Notes: generated by a model not told the origin, from the letters alone. Positions 1-9,378 are shown, counted from the stretch's first letter. The stretch is DNA of 64,000 nt from Vagococcus zengguangii (GCF_005145005.1 NZ_CP039712.1:155001-219000), one strand, 5' to 3'. A program made the numbers and translations.

Positions 1-36
1 GGGGTTTCCCCCTGTGAGAGTAGGACGTCGCCACGC
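1..36 (+). rRNA. rrf: 5S ribosomal RNA, 3' end only
   Basis: The first 36 bases match the conserved 3' arm of Firmicutes 5S rRNA: the run of G, TTT and run of C, then a GAGAGTAGGAC stretch and a GCCACGC end. Most of the gene lies left of the window, so an rRNA operon ends here. The terminator that follows supports this. Confidence 0.85.
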
Positions 37-41
37 AAGTT

Positions 42-74
42 AAAGCTAATTCCAATTGGAATTAGCTTTTTTTT
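42..74 (+). terminator. Rho-independent terminator of the rRNA operon
   Basis: A perfect 12-bp stem (42-53 with 58-69, starting AAAGCTAATTCC) closes on the loop AATT and runs into a T tract. It sits six bases after the 5S end. Confidence 0.9.
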
Positions 75-139
75 GTTTTAATAAATTTGAACGTTTTTGG
101 AGGACTATATAAAAATAAAGATTGTTTTTGGTCTTTTGT

Positions 140-180
140 GGTTGAAATTGGTTGATTTTGATTGTGGACAGTGGTATATT
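140..180 (+). promoter_or_regulatory. Promoter and possible repressor repeats of the fructose operon
   Basis: A -35 box TTGATT (152-157) and a -10 box TATATT (175-180) are separated by 17 bp. Two near-identical 10-bp direct repeats, GGTTGAAATT (140-149) and GGTTGATTTT (150-159), overlap the -35. Direct repeats at one helical turn are plausible for DeoR-type repressors, so autoregulation by the first gene is inferred, not shown. Confidence 0.6.
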
Positions 181-200
181 ATGAATAAGGAGTGATGGAA

Positions 201-956
201 GTGCTTACAGAAGAAAGACATCAGTTAATTATGGATATTTTAGAAAGTCAGAATGTGGCGAAGGTTTTGGATCTTGTCACAGCAACTAATTCTTCTGAAA
301 CAACAATTCGGCGTGATTTACAGTTATTAGAGGAGGAAGGATATTTAAAACGTGTTCATGGTGGTGCGAAAATTATTAGAGAAGTAACACCTGAATTATC
401 TTTAACAATTAAAGAAAATATCCATATGGAAGAAAAGAAACAAATTGCTAAATGGGTAGGAGAGTTAATTAAAGATAACGAAGTAATTTTTATTGATTCT
501 GGTACGGCGACGTATCAAGTTTTACCATATTTAAAAGATAAAAAAATTAGGGCAGTGACCAATTCAGTTATTCATGCACAGTATTTAAGTTCGATTGACA
601 TTCCAACTATCGTTTTGGGTGGACAATTAAAAATGAATACGGGGGCAATTGTAGGAAATGAAACTTTGAAACAACTTGAGAAATATCATTTTAGTAAAGC
701 TTTAGTCGGTGTTAATGCGATTCATCACCAATACGGCTTAACGACCCCCGAAGAAGAAGAAGCATTGGTTAAGCAAGCTATTATAGAACATGCTGAAGAA
801 ACGTTTATCTTAGCCGATCATAGCAAATTTGAAACAATAAATTTTGTGAAGTTTGGCGAATTAACCGATGGAAAAATTATTACGGACTATTTACCAGCTA
901 AGTTCCATTCATTATATAAAGAAGAAATCCAAATTGTGGAGGTGACGCCTAAATGA
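201..956 (+). CDS. fruR: DeoR-family transcriptional repressor of the fructose operon
   Basis: This DeoR/GlpR-type repressor has an N-terminal DeoR helix-turn-helix (about residues 5-58, including SSETTIRRDLQLLEEEG) and a C-terminal sugar-phosphate sensor domain with the usual D-SGTAT phosphate-binding loop. The GTG at 201 is preferred because AAGGAG lies 8 bases upstream and the protein then begins MLTEERHQ, the family norm; the GTG at 192 and ATG at 195 sit on the ribosome binding site. Its stop overlaps the start of the 1-phosphofructokinase gene (ATGA), so the two are probably translationally coupled. The effector is expected to be fructose 1-phosphate, by family and context. Confidence 0.88.
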   Translation: MLTEERHQLIMDILESQNVAKVLDLVTATNSSETTIRRDLQLLEEEGYLKRVHGGAKIIREVTPELSLTIKENIHMEEKKQIAKWVGELIKDNEVIFIDSGTATYQVLPYLKDKKIRAVTNSVIHAQYLSSIDIPTIVLGGQLKMNTGAIVGNETLKQLEKYHFSKALVGVNAIHHQYGLTTPEEEEALVKQAIIEHAEETFILADHSKFETINFVKFGELTDGKIITDYLPAKFHSLYKEEIQIVEVTPK

Positions 957-1870
957 TTTATACAGTAACATTAAATCCATCGATTGATTATGTATTTAAA
1001 GTAGAACGATTTGAAGAAGGTTGTTTGAATCATATTTTTGATGAAGAAGCTTTACCAGGTGGCAAAGGTTTAAATGTTTCACGCATTATGAAAGAGTTGG
1101 GAACGACGTCTACTAATCTTGGGTTTTTAGGTGGGTTTACTGGCTCATTCATTGAAGATAAGTTAGAGGAGTATCAAATTGCTCATGATTTTGTGAGAAT
1201 TGCTCATTCAACGAGAATTAATTTAAAAATGAAATCAGCTACTGAAACAGAATTAAATGGAATGGGTCCGACAATAACCTCTCAAGAACGCCAACAATTC
1301 ATGGAGAATATTAATAAAATTGAAGCAGGAGATGTTGTTATATTATCAGGAAGTATTCCACACTCATTGTCAGAGAATTTCTATGAAGATATCGTTTCAA
1401 TTGTTGAAGCGAAGGGTGCGTCGTTTGTAGTAGATACGAGTGGTGAAAAACTGTGGAAATTATTAGCTAAGAAGCCATTGTTAGTTAAGCCTAATCGTGA
1501 CGAATTAGCTTTATTATTTAATCGTAAAATTAACTCATTAACAGAAATTATTGAATGCGGACAAGCTTTATTAACTAAAGGAGCACAACATGTCATTGTC
1601 TCGCTAGGAGGAGAGGGTTCCGTTTATATTGGACAAACAGGTATTTATAAGGCAAGACCAATAAAGGGACAGTTGGTTAATTCGGTTGGCGCAGGGGATT
1701 CTATGGTTGCAGGTTTTATTGACACCTTAATCAAAACACAGAACCCACTTGACGCTTACAGAGTAGCTGTTGCATGTGGCACGTCAACGGCCTTTACGCA
1801 AGATTTAGCTAATTTATCACAAATTAATGAAGTGCTACCGTCTGTTTCTATTAAACAAGTAAAGGAGTAG
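953..1870 (+). CDS. fruK: 1-phosphofructokinase
   Basis: FruK phosphorylates fructose 1-phosphate, the product of fructose PTS uptake, to fructose 1,6-bisphosphate. The 305-residue protein is a typical PfkB-family kinase: it starts TVTLNPSID, has the substrate-binding PGGKGLNVSR motif at residues 35-44 and the catalytic GAGD signature at residues 246-249. LacC tagatose-6-phosphate kinase is a close relative, but the position between a DeoR regulator and a fructose EIIABC makes FruK much more likely. A GGAGG site lies inside the end of fruR, and the PTS gene follows after 4 bp. Confidence 0.93.
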   Translation: MIYTVTLNPSIDYVFKVERFEEGCLNHIFDEEALPGGKGLNVSRIMKELGTTSTNLGFLGGFTGSFIEDKLEEYQIAHDFVRIAHSTRINLKMKSATETELNGMGPTITSQERQQFMENINKIEAGDVVILSGSIPHSLSENFYEDIVSIVEAKGASFVVDTSGEKLWKLLAKKPLLVKPNRDELALLFNRKINSLTEIIECGQALLTKGAQHVIVSLGGEGSVYIGQTGIYKARPIKGQLVNSVGAGDSMVAGFIDTLIKTQNPLDAYRVAVACGTSTAFTQDLANLSQINEVLPSVSIKQVKE

Positions 1871-1874
1871 GAAA

Positions 1875-3764
1875 ATGGGAATTAAAAATTTAATGAAAAA
1901 AGATTTAATGATTTTCTCTTTAGAAGGTAAAGAAAAAGCAGCTGTTTTAGACGAAATGGCTGCCAAGATTGTCGAATGTGGTTATGGAAGTCATCAAGCA
2001 GAAATTTTACAGGGATTATTAGACCGAGAAGCACAAATATCAACGGGAATTGGCGATGGTATAGCCATGCCTCATGTCAAGTCCATTAATATTAATGAGC
2101 CCGTAGTTTTATTTGCAAAAAGTGAAAGCGGTGTCGATTTTGCGGCCTTAGATAATCAACCAGTTCAGTTGTTTTTCTTAATTGCTGTACCAGAAACATC
2201 TGATAATACGCATTTAGAAACAATTTCTGCTTTATCTAGAGTATTGAATAATCCAGAAGTGATAAGTGAATTAAAACAAGTTAAGGCACCAGAGCAAGTC
2301 TTGAACATTTTTGATACGCAGATAGCGGCACAAAAACAATCTCAAAATGTTACGATTGCAGAAGATGCGCCTTTTATTGTCGCAGTGACAGCTTGTCCAA
2401 CAGGAATAGCGCATACTTATATGGCAGAAGATGCTTTAATTAAAAAAGCAGCTGAGCTAGGGGTTGAGATTAAAGTCGAAACAAATGGTTCAAAAGGTGT
2501 GGGGAACCAATTAACAGCTGAAGATATAGAACGTGCTAAAGGTGTTATTGTGGCAGCTGATACAAATGTTGCGATGAATCGTTTTGCAGGTAAACCGTTA
2601 TTGAATCGTAAAGTTACGGATGCCATTCGCCAACCTGAAACGCTAATTAAACAGATTGTTAACAATGAAGCAACGGTTTATCACGCTAAACAAACAACTG
2701 AAAATGAGGAAGTTTCGGTTTCTTCAGCAGGTTCAAATCTTTATAAGCATTTAATGAGTGGTGTCACGCATATGTTGCCATTTGTTATTGGTGGTGGAAT
2801 TGCAATTGCGATTGCCTTCTTAATTGACCAAATGATTGGTGTGCCAAAAAGTGAGTTAGGTCAATTAGGTAGCTATAATCAACTAGCTGCTTACTTCAAA
2901 CAAATTGGTGATGCTGCATTTGGCTTCATGTTGCCTGTACTAGCTGGGTTTATTGCACGTAGTATTGCAGACCGTCCGGGATTAGTAGCTGGTTTTGTAG
3001 CAGGAGCAATTGCCTCAACAGGTGGCGCTGGTTTCCTTGGTGCTTTGATAGGTGGTTTCCTAGCTGGCTACATTGTTAATTTCTTGAAAAAAATATTTGC
3101 GAATGTTCCACAGTCATTCAATGGAATTGTCACGATTCTATTCTACCCAGTATTAGGCGTTATTATTACAGGTGCCTTAATGTTAGTCGTTAATGTACCA
3201 ATGTCAATCATTAACAATGGTTTGAATAATTTCTTAAATGGGTTATCTGGAACGAATGCTGCGTTATTAGGGGCTTTAGTTGGTGGCATGATGGCAATCG
3301 ACTTGGGTGGTCCAATTAACAAAGCGGCTTATGTTTTTGGAACAGGGACACTAGCAGCGACAGTTGCAAGTGGTGGTAGTGTGGTCATGGCAGCTGTTAT
3401 GGCAGGTGGGATGGTTCCGCCATTGGCTATTTTCTTTGCTACTTTATTATTCAAAAATAAATTTGTCAAAGATGAAAGAAGTGCTGGCTTAACTAACTTA
3501 GTCATGGGCTTGTCTTTTATTACAGAAGGCGCTATTCCTTTTGCAGCGGCGAATCCTTTAAAAATTTTACCAGGTTTCTTTGTCGGTTCAGCTTTGTCAG
3601 GGGCTTTAGTTAGTTTGATGGATATTAAATTAATGGCTCCACATGGTGGTATTTTCGTGATTTTCTTAGTGAATAAACCATTATTATATATTCTGTTTAT
3701 TTTACTAGGTTCATTAGTTAGTGCAGTATTAGTCGGAATGTTACGCTCAAAAGTTTCTGAGTAA
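1875..3764 (+). CDS. fruA: PTS fructose transporter, fused EIIABC
   Basis: This 629-residue membrane protein imports fructose and phosphorylates it to fructose 1-phosphate. Domains in order: EIIA (about 1-150) with phospho-His67 in GIAMPHVKS; EIIB (about 165-265) with phospho-Cys174 in VTACPTGIAHTY; then the multi-span EIIC from about residue 290, rich in glycine-alanine transmembrane helices. Length and order match the fructose-specific EIIABC family. The AAAGGAG site lies at the end of fruK, so fruRKA form one operon, closed by a strong terminator. Confidence 0.94.
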   Translation: MGIKNLMKKDLMIFSLEGKEKAAVLDEMAAKIVECGYGSHQAEILQGLLDREAQISTGIGDGIAMPHVKSININEPVVLFAKSESGVDFAALDNQPVQLFFLIAVPETSDNTHLETISALSRVLNNPEVISELKQVKAPEQVLNIFDTQIAAQKQSQNVTIAEDAPFIVAVTACPTGIAHTYMAEDALIKKAAELGVEIKVETNGSKGVGNQLTAEDIERAKGVIVAADTNVAMNRFAGKPLLNRKVTDAIRQPETLIKQIVNNEATVYHAKQTTENEEVSVSSAGSNLYKHLMSGVTHMLPFVIGGGIAIAIAFLIDQMIGVPKSELGQLGSYNQLAAYFKQIGDAAFGFMLPVLAGFIARSIADRPGLVAGFVAGAIASTGGAGFLGALIGGFLAGYIVNFLKKIFANVPQSFNGIVTILFYPVLGVIITGALMLVVNVPMSIINNGLNNFLNGLSGTNAALLGALVGGMMAIDLGGPINKAAYVFGTGTLAATVASGGSVVMAAVMAGGMVPPLAIFFATLLFKNKFVKDERSAGLTNLVMGLSFITEGAIPFAAANPLKILPGFFVGSALSGALVSLMDIKLMAPHGGIFVIFLVNKPLLYILFILLGSLVSAVLVGMLRSKVSE

Positions 3765-3791
3765 TATCAAAGCGTCAATTAATAAAAAATC

Positions 3792-3836
3792 AGTGCCAGT
3801 GAGAGGTGTTATACTAAATCTCACTGGCACTTTTTT
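3792..3836 (+). terminator. Terminator between fruA and ppdK, likely bidirectional
   Basis: A 13-bp stem (3792-3804 with 3819-3831, AGTGCCAGTGAGA and its complement) is followed by a T run on the + strand. An A-rich stretch before the left arm gives a weaker T run for the convergent ppdK transcript. Confidence 0.9.
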
Positions 3837-3838
3837 AT

Positions 3839-6451
3839 CTATTTGTTGAATAAACTAGCCTGGGCGACAGCCAGGCGAGCAGCTGGGATCCGGTAGGCTG
3901 AGCATGACACATAGTCAATCCCGATTTGGTGGAAGAAATTAATGGAATGTGGGTCGCCACCGACTTCACCACATACACCAATCGTTAAATCTGGTTTAAT
4001 AGATCGAGCCTTTTTAACTGCTAATTTAATTAATTGACCGACGCCTTCTTGATCGAGTGTTTGAAATGGATCACTCGTCATAATATGTTTTTCTTGATAG
4101 CTAGTGATAAACTTTCCGATATCATCTCGAGAAAAGCCGTAGGTCATCTGAGTCAAATCATTCGTGCCGAAGCTAAAAAAGTCCGCTTCATTTGCCAGTT
4201 GATCAGCAATTAGACATGCCCGTGGTAATTCTATCATCGTACCTAATTCATAAGGAATGGGATCAATCTGATGTGTTTCAAAAATTTGATCAATGGTTGC
4301 TGTTAGAAAAGTTTTGATTTCTAAAAGTTCCGCTTTTTCAGAAATGAGTGGTATCATGATTTCTGGTTGAATGATGATACCTTCTTGGGATAACTGTAAG
4401 ACACTATTAAAAAGCGCGGTCACTTGCATTTGATAAATTAAAGGTTGCGTTATGCCTAAGCGACAACCACGATGACCTAACATCGGGTTAGTTTCCTGCA
4501 GATGCGCAATATGTTGTGCTACTTCTTCAGGGTGACGTTTTAATTGTTGTGAGAGGCTCTTAATTTCACCTGGACTGTGTGGTAAAAATTCATGCATCGG
4601 CGGATCCAAAAGACGTACAACCATCGGCTTATCTTGAATTATTTTAAACATTTGGTAAAAATCTGCTTGTTGGAATTGAAGTAAGCGACTAAGAGCCGTC
4701 TCTATCTCGTTATCATCTTGTGACAAAATAAGACGACGCATTTCTAATAAACGTTCTTCACCGAAAAACATGTGCTCAGTTCGTGCTAAACCAATGCCGG
4801 TTGCACCAAAATCAAGTGCAATGGCTAATTCTTGTGGGGTTTCAGCATTTCCCCTAACTTTCAAATGAGCAACCTCATCAGCCCAGGTTAATAATTGTTG
4901 TAAGGATTGATTATTTTCTTCAAAAACAGTTGGTAATTCGCCAACATAGAGACGCCCGCTACTACCATCCACTGATAAAATATCGCCTTCGGTTAATGTG
5001 ATATCCCCACATTGTATTTCTTTGAGGTCTTCATTGACAATTAAAGCTTCGCAGCCTGCTACACAACAAGTTCCCATTCCTCTAGCAACCACCGCAGCAT
5101 GAGATGTCATCCCACCGCGACTCGTCACAATCGCTTCGCTAACAATCATCCCTTCGATGTCTTCAGGTGAAGTTTCTTGGCGAACAAGAATGACGTTAAT
5201 TCCTTGATTGGCTAGGCCTTTGGCTTTTTCAGCGGTAAAGACGATAGTTCCTGTAGCTGCCCCCGGACTTGCTGGTAATCCTTCTGCTAAAATTGGCGTC
5301 TCTTTTAACGCTTGTGTTTCAAAGACCGGATGAATTAGTTGTTCAATCAAACTAGGCGTAATTCGAAGAAGAGCCTCTTCTTTACTAATCATTCCTTCGC
5401 TCACTAGGTCTAAGACAATTTGAACTGCAGCTTTAGCCGTGCGCTTGCCATTTCGTGTTTGAAGAATAAAGAGCCTTCCTTGTTCAATGGTGAATTCAAT
5501 ATCTTGCATATCAAGATAGTACTGTTCTAGTTGTTCAGCGTATTGAACAAACGCTTGATAAGCTTCAGGTAACTGTTCAGCTAGCGCGTCAATCGGTAGT
5601 GGTGTACGAATACCTGCCACAACATCTTCCCCTTGAGCATTAAGTAAAAACTCCCCAAATAATTGTTTTTCCCCAGTAGAAGGATTGCGAGTGAAGACCA
5701 CACCTGTTCCGCTTTTATCACCACTATTTCCAAAGACCATCGCCTGTATATTAACGGCAGTACCTAGGTTGTCTGGAATGTCATTAAGTTTGCGATACAC
5801 ATCAGCTCGTGGATTTAACCAAGACTTAAAGACAGCTTGCGTTGCTTCAAAAAGTTGCTCTATCGGATCTTGTGGGAAACTAACATGGTGATTTCTATAA
5901 ATGTCTTGGTAGGATTTTATCACCTCTATGTGTTCATCTTGGTTAAAGTCTATAGCTGTTTTACTTAACTTTTTTTCTTGGGCAGTCAATTGCTGATTAA
6001 ATTTATCTTTTGGAATACCATACACAACATCCCCATACATTTGCAGTAGGCGACGATAACAATCGTAGGCAAATGCTAGATTGGTGACCTTAGCAAAAAC
6101 TTGAACACGTTCGTCATTGAGACCTAGATTTAGAATGGTATCCATCATCCCTGGCATTGAGAAAGCAGCCCCACTACGAACAGAGACAAGTAATAGATTG
6201 GTAGACGCCGTAAATGACTTAGCTGTTTCTTGCTCTAGTGTTTTAACCGCTTTCAAAATTTCTGTTTTTAATTCGTTTTCAAAAAATTGTTCATCAGCTA
6301 AGTAGTTCATACAACATTCAGTCGTAATTGTGAAGCCTTGGGGGACAGGTAAGTTTAAGCTAGTCATTTCAGCTAAATTTGCCCCTTTGCCACCTAATAA
6401 TTCTTTGCCTTGACCTTTACCTTCTGTAAATGCATAAATCATTTTTTTCAT
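3839..6451 (-). CDS. ppdK: Pyruvate, phosphate dikinase
   Basis: This enzyme reversibly interconverts pyruvate, ATP and phosphate with phosphoenolpyruvate, AMP and diphosphate. The 870-residue protein is full length: N-terminal ATP-grasp domain, a central phosphohistidine domain with GGMTSHAAVVARG (catalytic His451, regulatory Thr449), and a C-terminal TIM barrel with the GVCGE cysteine motif near residue 826. The ATG at 6451 follows a GGAGG site. Its inhibitor PDRP is encoded on the other side of the divergent promoter region, which strongly supports dikinase rather than PEP synthase. A TTGACA/TATGAT promoter and a palindrome lie upstream. Confidence 0.95.
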   Translation of the reverse strand: MKKMIYAFTEGKGQGKELLGGKGANLAEMTSLNLPVPQGFTITTECCMNYLADEQFFENELKTEILKAVKTLEQETAKSFTASTNLLLVSVRSGAAFSMPGMMDTILNLGLNDERVQVFAKVTNLAFAYDCYRRLLQMYGDVVYGIPKDKFNQQLTAQEKKLSKTAIDFNQDEHIEVIKSYQDIYRNHHVSFPQDPIEQLFEATQAVFKSWLNPRADVYRKLNDIPDNLGTAVNIQAMVFGNSGDKSGTGVVFTRNPSTGEKQLFGEFLLNAQGEDVVAGIRTPLPIDALAEQLPEAYQAFVQYAEQLEQYYLDMQDIEFTIEQGRLFILQTRNGKRTAKAAVQIVLDLVSEGMISKEEALLRITPSLIEQLIHPVFETQALKETPILAEGLPASPGAATGTIVFTAEKAKGLANQGINVILVRQETSPEDIEGMIVSEAIVTSRGGMTSHAAVVARGMGTCCVAGCEALIVNEDLKEIQCGDITLTEGDILSVDGSSGRLYVGELPTVFEENNQSLQQLLTWADEVAHLKVRGNAETPQELAIALDFGATGIGLARTEHMFFGEERLLEMRRLILSQDDNEIETALSRLLQFQQADFYQMFKIIQDKPMVVRLLDPPMHEFLPHSPGEIKSLSQQLKRHPEEVAQHIAHLQETNPMLGHRGCRLGITQPLIYQMQVTALFNSVLQLSQEGIIIQPEIMIPLISEKAELLEIKTFLTATIDQIFETHQIDPIPYELGTMIELPRACLIADQLANEADFFSFGTNDLTQMTYGFSRDDIGKFITSYQEKHIMTSDPFQTLDQEGVGQLIKLAVKKARSIKPDLTIGVCGEVGGDPHSINFFHQIGIDYVSCSAYRIPAARLAVAQASLFNK

Positions 6452-6474
6452 CGTTAGCCTCCATTTTTGGTTTA

Positions 6475-6489
6475 AATATGTGACATATT
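6475..6489. promoter_or_regulatory. Perfect palindrome, probable CcpN operator
   Basis: AATATGT-G-ACATATT is a perfect 15-bp inverted repeat 23 bp upstream of the ppdK start codon, just downstream of the predicted ppdK transcription start. It contains TGTGACATATT, which fits the Bacillus CcpN motif as I recall it (TRTGHYATAYW). A matching half, AATATGTG, overlaps the -10 region of the divergent ccpN promoter (6571-6578). Control by CcpN is inferred. Confidence 0.6.
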
Positions 6490-6502
6490 GTGTTTAATAA
6501 TC

Positions 6503-6531
6503 ATCATATATGAGGTTTATATGTTTGTCAA
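6503..6531 (-). promoter_or_regulatory. Promoter of ppdK
   Basis: Read on the minus strand, -35 TTGACA (6526-6531) and -10 TATGAT (6503-6508) are 17 bp apart, close to the sigma-A consensus. The palindrome at 6475-6489 lies immediately downstream. Confidence 0.78.
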
Positions 6532-6555
6532 TTGATTAAACGTGCGAATATTATC

Positions 6556-6584
6556 TTGGAAAGACCCTTTAATATGTGTATAAT
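6556..6584 (+). promoter_or_regulatory. Promoter of ccpN and the PDRP gene
   Basis: -35 TTGGAA (6556-6561) and -10 TATAAT (6579-6584) are separated by exactly 17 bp. It is divergent from the ppdK promoter 25 bp away. Confidence 0.75.
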
Positions 6585-6650
6585 AAAAGCGTAGACATAA
6601 ATTCGAAGTGACGAAACAGTGAGTATCGTCTGTATTTTTGGAGGATAACA

Positions 6651-7280
6651 ATGAAATTAAGTGAACGACAAGAACAAATTATTCAAGTGGTTAAAGAGCA
6701 ACAACCAGTAAGTGGAGAAAAAATATCAGAATTACTAGATGTTTCTAGGGCAACGTTGCGTTCAGATTTGTCTTTTTTAACGCTAGCGGGCATTTTGGAA
6801 GCCACGCCTAAAGTCGGATACACCTATACCGGTTCAGATTTGGAGGCTTTCTTTTTTTTCAAGACATTTGAAACAACTGTGGGTGAGATTATGATTCCAC
6901 CCCTGATGATTTCGCTTGAAACATCGATACGAGACGCAATTACTACTTTGTTCATGTACGATGTGGGTTCGTTGTATGTCATCGATGAAGCACAACATTT
7001 AGTTGGGGTATTATCACGCAAAGACTTATTACGTGCCTCATTAAATACGAATATTGATGTGACCCCAGTAGCTCTATGTATGACACGTACTCCTCATATC
7101 AAAACATGTACGACAGACATGGATATTCTAGAAGCAGCTAGTATTATACAAGATTTTGAAGTGGATTCTTTACCCGTTGTGGATGAACAAAATGCAAAAA
7201 AAGTCATCGGAAAAATTACCAAGTCACGTTTATTAAGTTTCATTACCCAGCAAGCTAGAGCTGCCGAAATAAATAGATAG
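6651..7280 (+). CDS. ccpN: CcpN-type HTH and CBS-pair transcriptional repressor
   Basis: The 209-residue protein has an N-terminal winged helix-turn-helix (about 1-60, with VSGEKISELLDVSRATLRSDL) followed by two CBS motifs (about 80-135 and 145-200), the CcpN/YqzB layout. In Bacillus, CcpN represses gluconeogenic genes under glycolytic conditions and senses nucleotides through the CBS pair. Here it is divergent from ppdK and 12 bp upstream of the PDRP gene, so ppdK is its obvious target, along with its own promoter. The ATG at 6651 has a GGAGG site 7 bases upstream. Confidence 0.88.
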   Translation: MKLSERQEQIIQVVKEQQPVSGEKISELLDVSRATLRSDLSFLTLAGILEATPKVGYTYTGSDLEAFFFFKTFETTVGEIMIPPLMISLETSIRDAITTLFMYDVGSLYVIDEAQHLVGVLSRKDLLRASLNTNIDVTPVALCMTRTPHIKTCTTDMDILEAASIIQDFEVDSLPVVDEQNAKKVIGKITKSRLLSFITQQARAAEINR

Positions 7281-7292
7281 GGGAGTAATTAA

Positions 7293-8105
7293 ATGAAAAA
7301 TAAGGTCAATGTTTACACAATCTCAGATTCATTAGGCGAAACATCACAAAAGTTATTAGCCGCCGTTAGTGCGCAATATCCTACACTAGATTTTGATAAT
7401 AGTTATCGTTTTCCTTTTGTTAATCAGGAAGAAGAATTGTTAGCGATTCTAAGAGATGCACTAAAAGATGAAGCGATTGTTATTAGTACGCTAGTAAATG
7501 CTGAGCTAGCCGACAAAGCTGAAGTGTTTAGTAAAAAAACAGGCCTACAATATTTAGATTTAATGGCGCCATTTTTTGATATAATTCAACACAAGACAGG
7601 TGAACAGCCGATTGAACAACCTGGATTAGTTCATAAGTTAGATCGCACCTACTTTAACAAAATCGAGGCGATTGAGTTTGCTGTAAAATATGATGACGGT
7701 AAACACCCTCAAGGTTTAGTCGCTGCAGACGTGGTTATTTTAGGCGTTTCCCGAACTTCTAAAACACCAGTCAGCATGTACCTTGCTAACAAAGGCTATA
7801 AAGTCGCAAATTTTCCTTTAATTCCAGAAGTTCCTATCCCTCAAACGCTAGCAAAAGTTAATCCTAATCGAATCATCGGATTAGTTTCAGAAGCTGAAAA
7901 CCTATCTAAAGTGAGAAGCAGTCGCTTAGACTCTTTAGGCTTGAATGGTGAAACTAGTTATACGAATTTAACTAAGATTTATGAAGAATTAGATTACTCT
8001 AAAAAAATATTCGCACAATACGGCGCACATATGATTGATATGACCAATAAATCAGTAGAGGAAACGGCCTATGAAATCGAAGCGTATTTAAAAAGTGTGG
8101 AATAA
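7293..8105 (+). CDS. Pyruvate, phosphate dikinase regulatory protein (PDRP, bifunctional kinase/pyrophosphorylase)
   Basis: This 270-residue DUF299-family protein inactivates pyruvate-phosphate dikinase by ADP-dependent phosphorylation of the threonine next to its catalytic histidine, and reactivates it by phosphate-dependent dephosphorylation. It starts with the family hallmark VYTISDSLGETSQK and carries the P-loop-like GVSRTSKT at about residues 151-158. Both the target Thr449 and the neighbouring His451 are present in the divergently encoded PpdK. It shares an operon with ccpN, so transcriptional and post-translational control of ppdK are made together. Confidence 0.92.
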   Translation: MKNKVNVYTISDSLGETSQKLLAAVSAQYPTLDFDNSYRFPFVNQEEELLAILRDALKDEAIVISTLVNAELADKAEVFSKKTGLQYLDLMAPFFDIIQHKTGEQPIEQPGLVHKLDRTYFNKIEAIEFAVKYDDGKHPQGLVAADVVILGVSRTSKTPVSMYLANKGYKVANFPLIPEVPIPQTLAKVNPNRIIGLVSEAENLSKVRSSRLDSLGLNGETSYTNLTKIYEELDYSKKIFAQYGAHMIDMTNKSVEETAYEIEAYLKSVE

Positions 8106-8118
8106 CAATAAAAAATGG

Positions 8119-8179
8119 AAAGTCGAAATAGCTTACGTTATCACGGGGGTTCATGTGAGGTGAGTATTCGGCTTTTTTT
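8119..8179 (+). terminator. Probable terminator of the ccpN operon
   Basis: AAAGTCGAA (8119-8127) pairs with TTCGGCTTT (8167-8175), including G-U pairs, across a long loop and is followed by a T tract. The large loop keeps confidence moderate. Confidence 0.55.
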
Positions 8180-8209
8180 GTTGAGTCATCAACTATCCGT
8201 TGTCATTCT

Positions 8210-8238
8210 TTGATTCTTTTGAAAATTACTTGTATAAT
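8210..8238 (+). promoter_or_regulatory. Promoter of the dihydrouridine synthase gene
   Basis: -35 TTGATT (8210-8215) and -10 TATAAT (8233-8238) are 17 bp apart, about 67 bp upstream of the start codon. Confidence 0.7.
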
Positions 8239-8305
8239 AAGAATGATTTTTAGATGACATTTAATAAATGTATCGTCTATATAGATGAGAATGGAGAATA
8301 AATAG

Positions 8306-9304
8306 ATGAGTCAAAATTTTTGGGCAGATTTACCGAAGCCTTTTTTTGTTTTAGCACCAATGGAAGATGTGACGGATGTAGTGTTTCGTCATGTGGTAAA
8401 AGAAGCTGGCGCGCCAGATGTCTTTTTTACGGAATTTACCAATTCAGATAGCTATTGTCATCCTGATGGCAAAGAAAGTGTCCGTGGGCGTTTAGTTTTT
8501 GAAGAAGATGAACAGCCAATGGTGGCGCATATTTGGGGAGATAAACCAGAATTTTTCCGTGAAATGAGTATCGGTATGGCGGAGATGGGCTTTAAAGGGA
8601 TTGATATTAACATGGGATGCCCCGTGCCAAATGTTGCGGATCGTGGGAAAGGCAGCGGATTGATTTTACGTCCGGAAGTGGCAGCAGAATTAATCGAAGC
8701 GGCTAAAGCTGGAGGCTTACCTGTGAGTGTTAAAACGCGTGTGGGCTTTACCGAGTTAGATGAGATGACAGACTGGATAACACACATTCTAAAACAAGAT
8801 ATTGCGAATTTATCCATTCATTTACGTACACGTGAAGAGATGAGTAAAGTACCAGCGCATTGGGATTTGATTCCTGAAGTGCTAGCAATTCGTGACAAAA
8901 TTGCACCCCAAACTAAGATCACGATTAATGGTGATATTTTAGATCGTCAGATGGGCTTAGAACTAGCGAAAAAATATGATGTGGATGGCATCATGATTGG
9001 CCGTGGAATTTTTAAAAATCCTTACGCCTTTGAAAAAGAACCTCGAGAGCACAGTTCAGAAGAGCTACTAGGCTTGTTGCGTTTGCAACTTGATTTGCAA
9101 GACAAATATGCTAAACAAGTACCACGTTCGATTGTTGGTTTACACCGTTTCTTCAAGATTTATGTTAAAGGTTTCCCAGGGGCAAGCGACTTGCGTGCGA
9201 AACTGATGAACACGAAGTCAACGGATGAGGTGAGAGCTTTGTTGGATGAGTTTTTTGACGGGAAGCATCGTCCGGAAGTATCACAAGAAGCTAAATTGTT
9301 ATAG
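8306..9304 (+). CDS. tRNA-dihydrouridine synthase
   Basis: This FMN- and NADPH-dependent enzyme reduces specific uridines in tRNA to dihydrouridine. The 332-residue TIM-barrel protein shows the Dus hallmarks: an N-terminal [12 protein letters not shown] segment, the catalytic-cysteine stretch INMGCPVP followed by KGSGL, and the phosphate-binding [10 protein letters not shown] near the C-terminus. Length fits a DusB/DusC-type enzyme; which positions are modified cannot be read from sequence. It stands alone between its own promoter and terminator. Confidence 0.9.
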   Translation: MSQNFWADLPKPFFVLAPMEDVTDVVFRHVVKEAGAPDVFFTEFTNSDSYCHPDGKESVRGRLVFEEDEQPMVAHIWGDKPEFFREMSIGMAEMGFKGIDINMGCPVPNVADRGKGSGLILRPEVAAELIEAAKAGGLPVSVKTRVGFTELDEMTDWITHILKQDIANLSIHLRTREEMSKVPAHWDLIPEVLAIRDKIAPQTKITINGDILDRQMGLELAKKYDVDGIMIGRGIFKNPYAFEKEPREHSSEELLGLLRLQLDLQDKYAKQVPRSIVGLHRFFKIYVKGFPGASDLRAKLMNTKSTDEVRALLDEFFDGKHRPEVSQEAKLL

Positions 9305-9331
9305 TTTGTTGATGATTTGTTGTTATATAGT

Positions 9332-9378
9332 AAAACGTCAACCCTTAAGTAACTTACTTAAAGGTTGACGTTTTTGCT
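9332..9378 (+). terminator. Strong terminator between dus and xylR
   Basis: A 21-bp hairpin with a single mismatch (9332-9352 with 9354-9374) has AACGTCAACC arms and a T tract on the + strand. The A-rich left edge lets it act on the convergent xylR transcript as well. Confidence 0.88.

Noticed and set aside
2417-2665. Antisense open frame inside fruA, and similar frames inside other genes
   Set aside because: They mirror the codon structure of strong genes on the other strand and have no ribosome binding sites or recognisable products.
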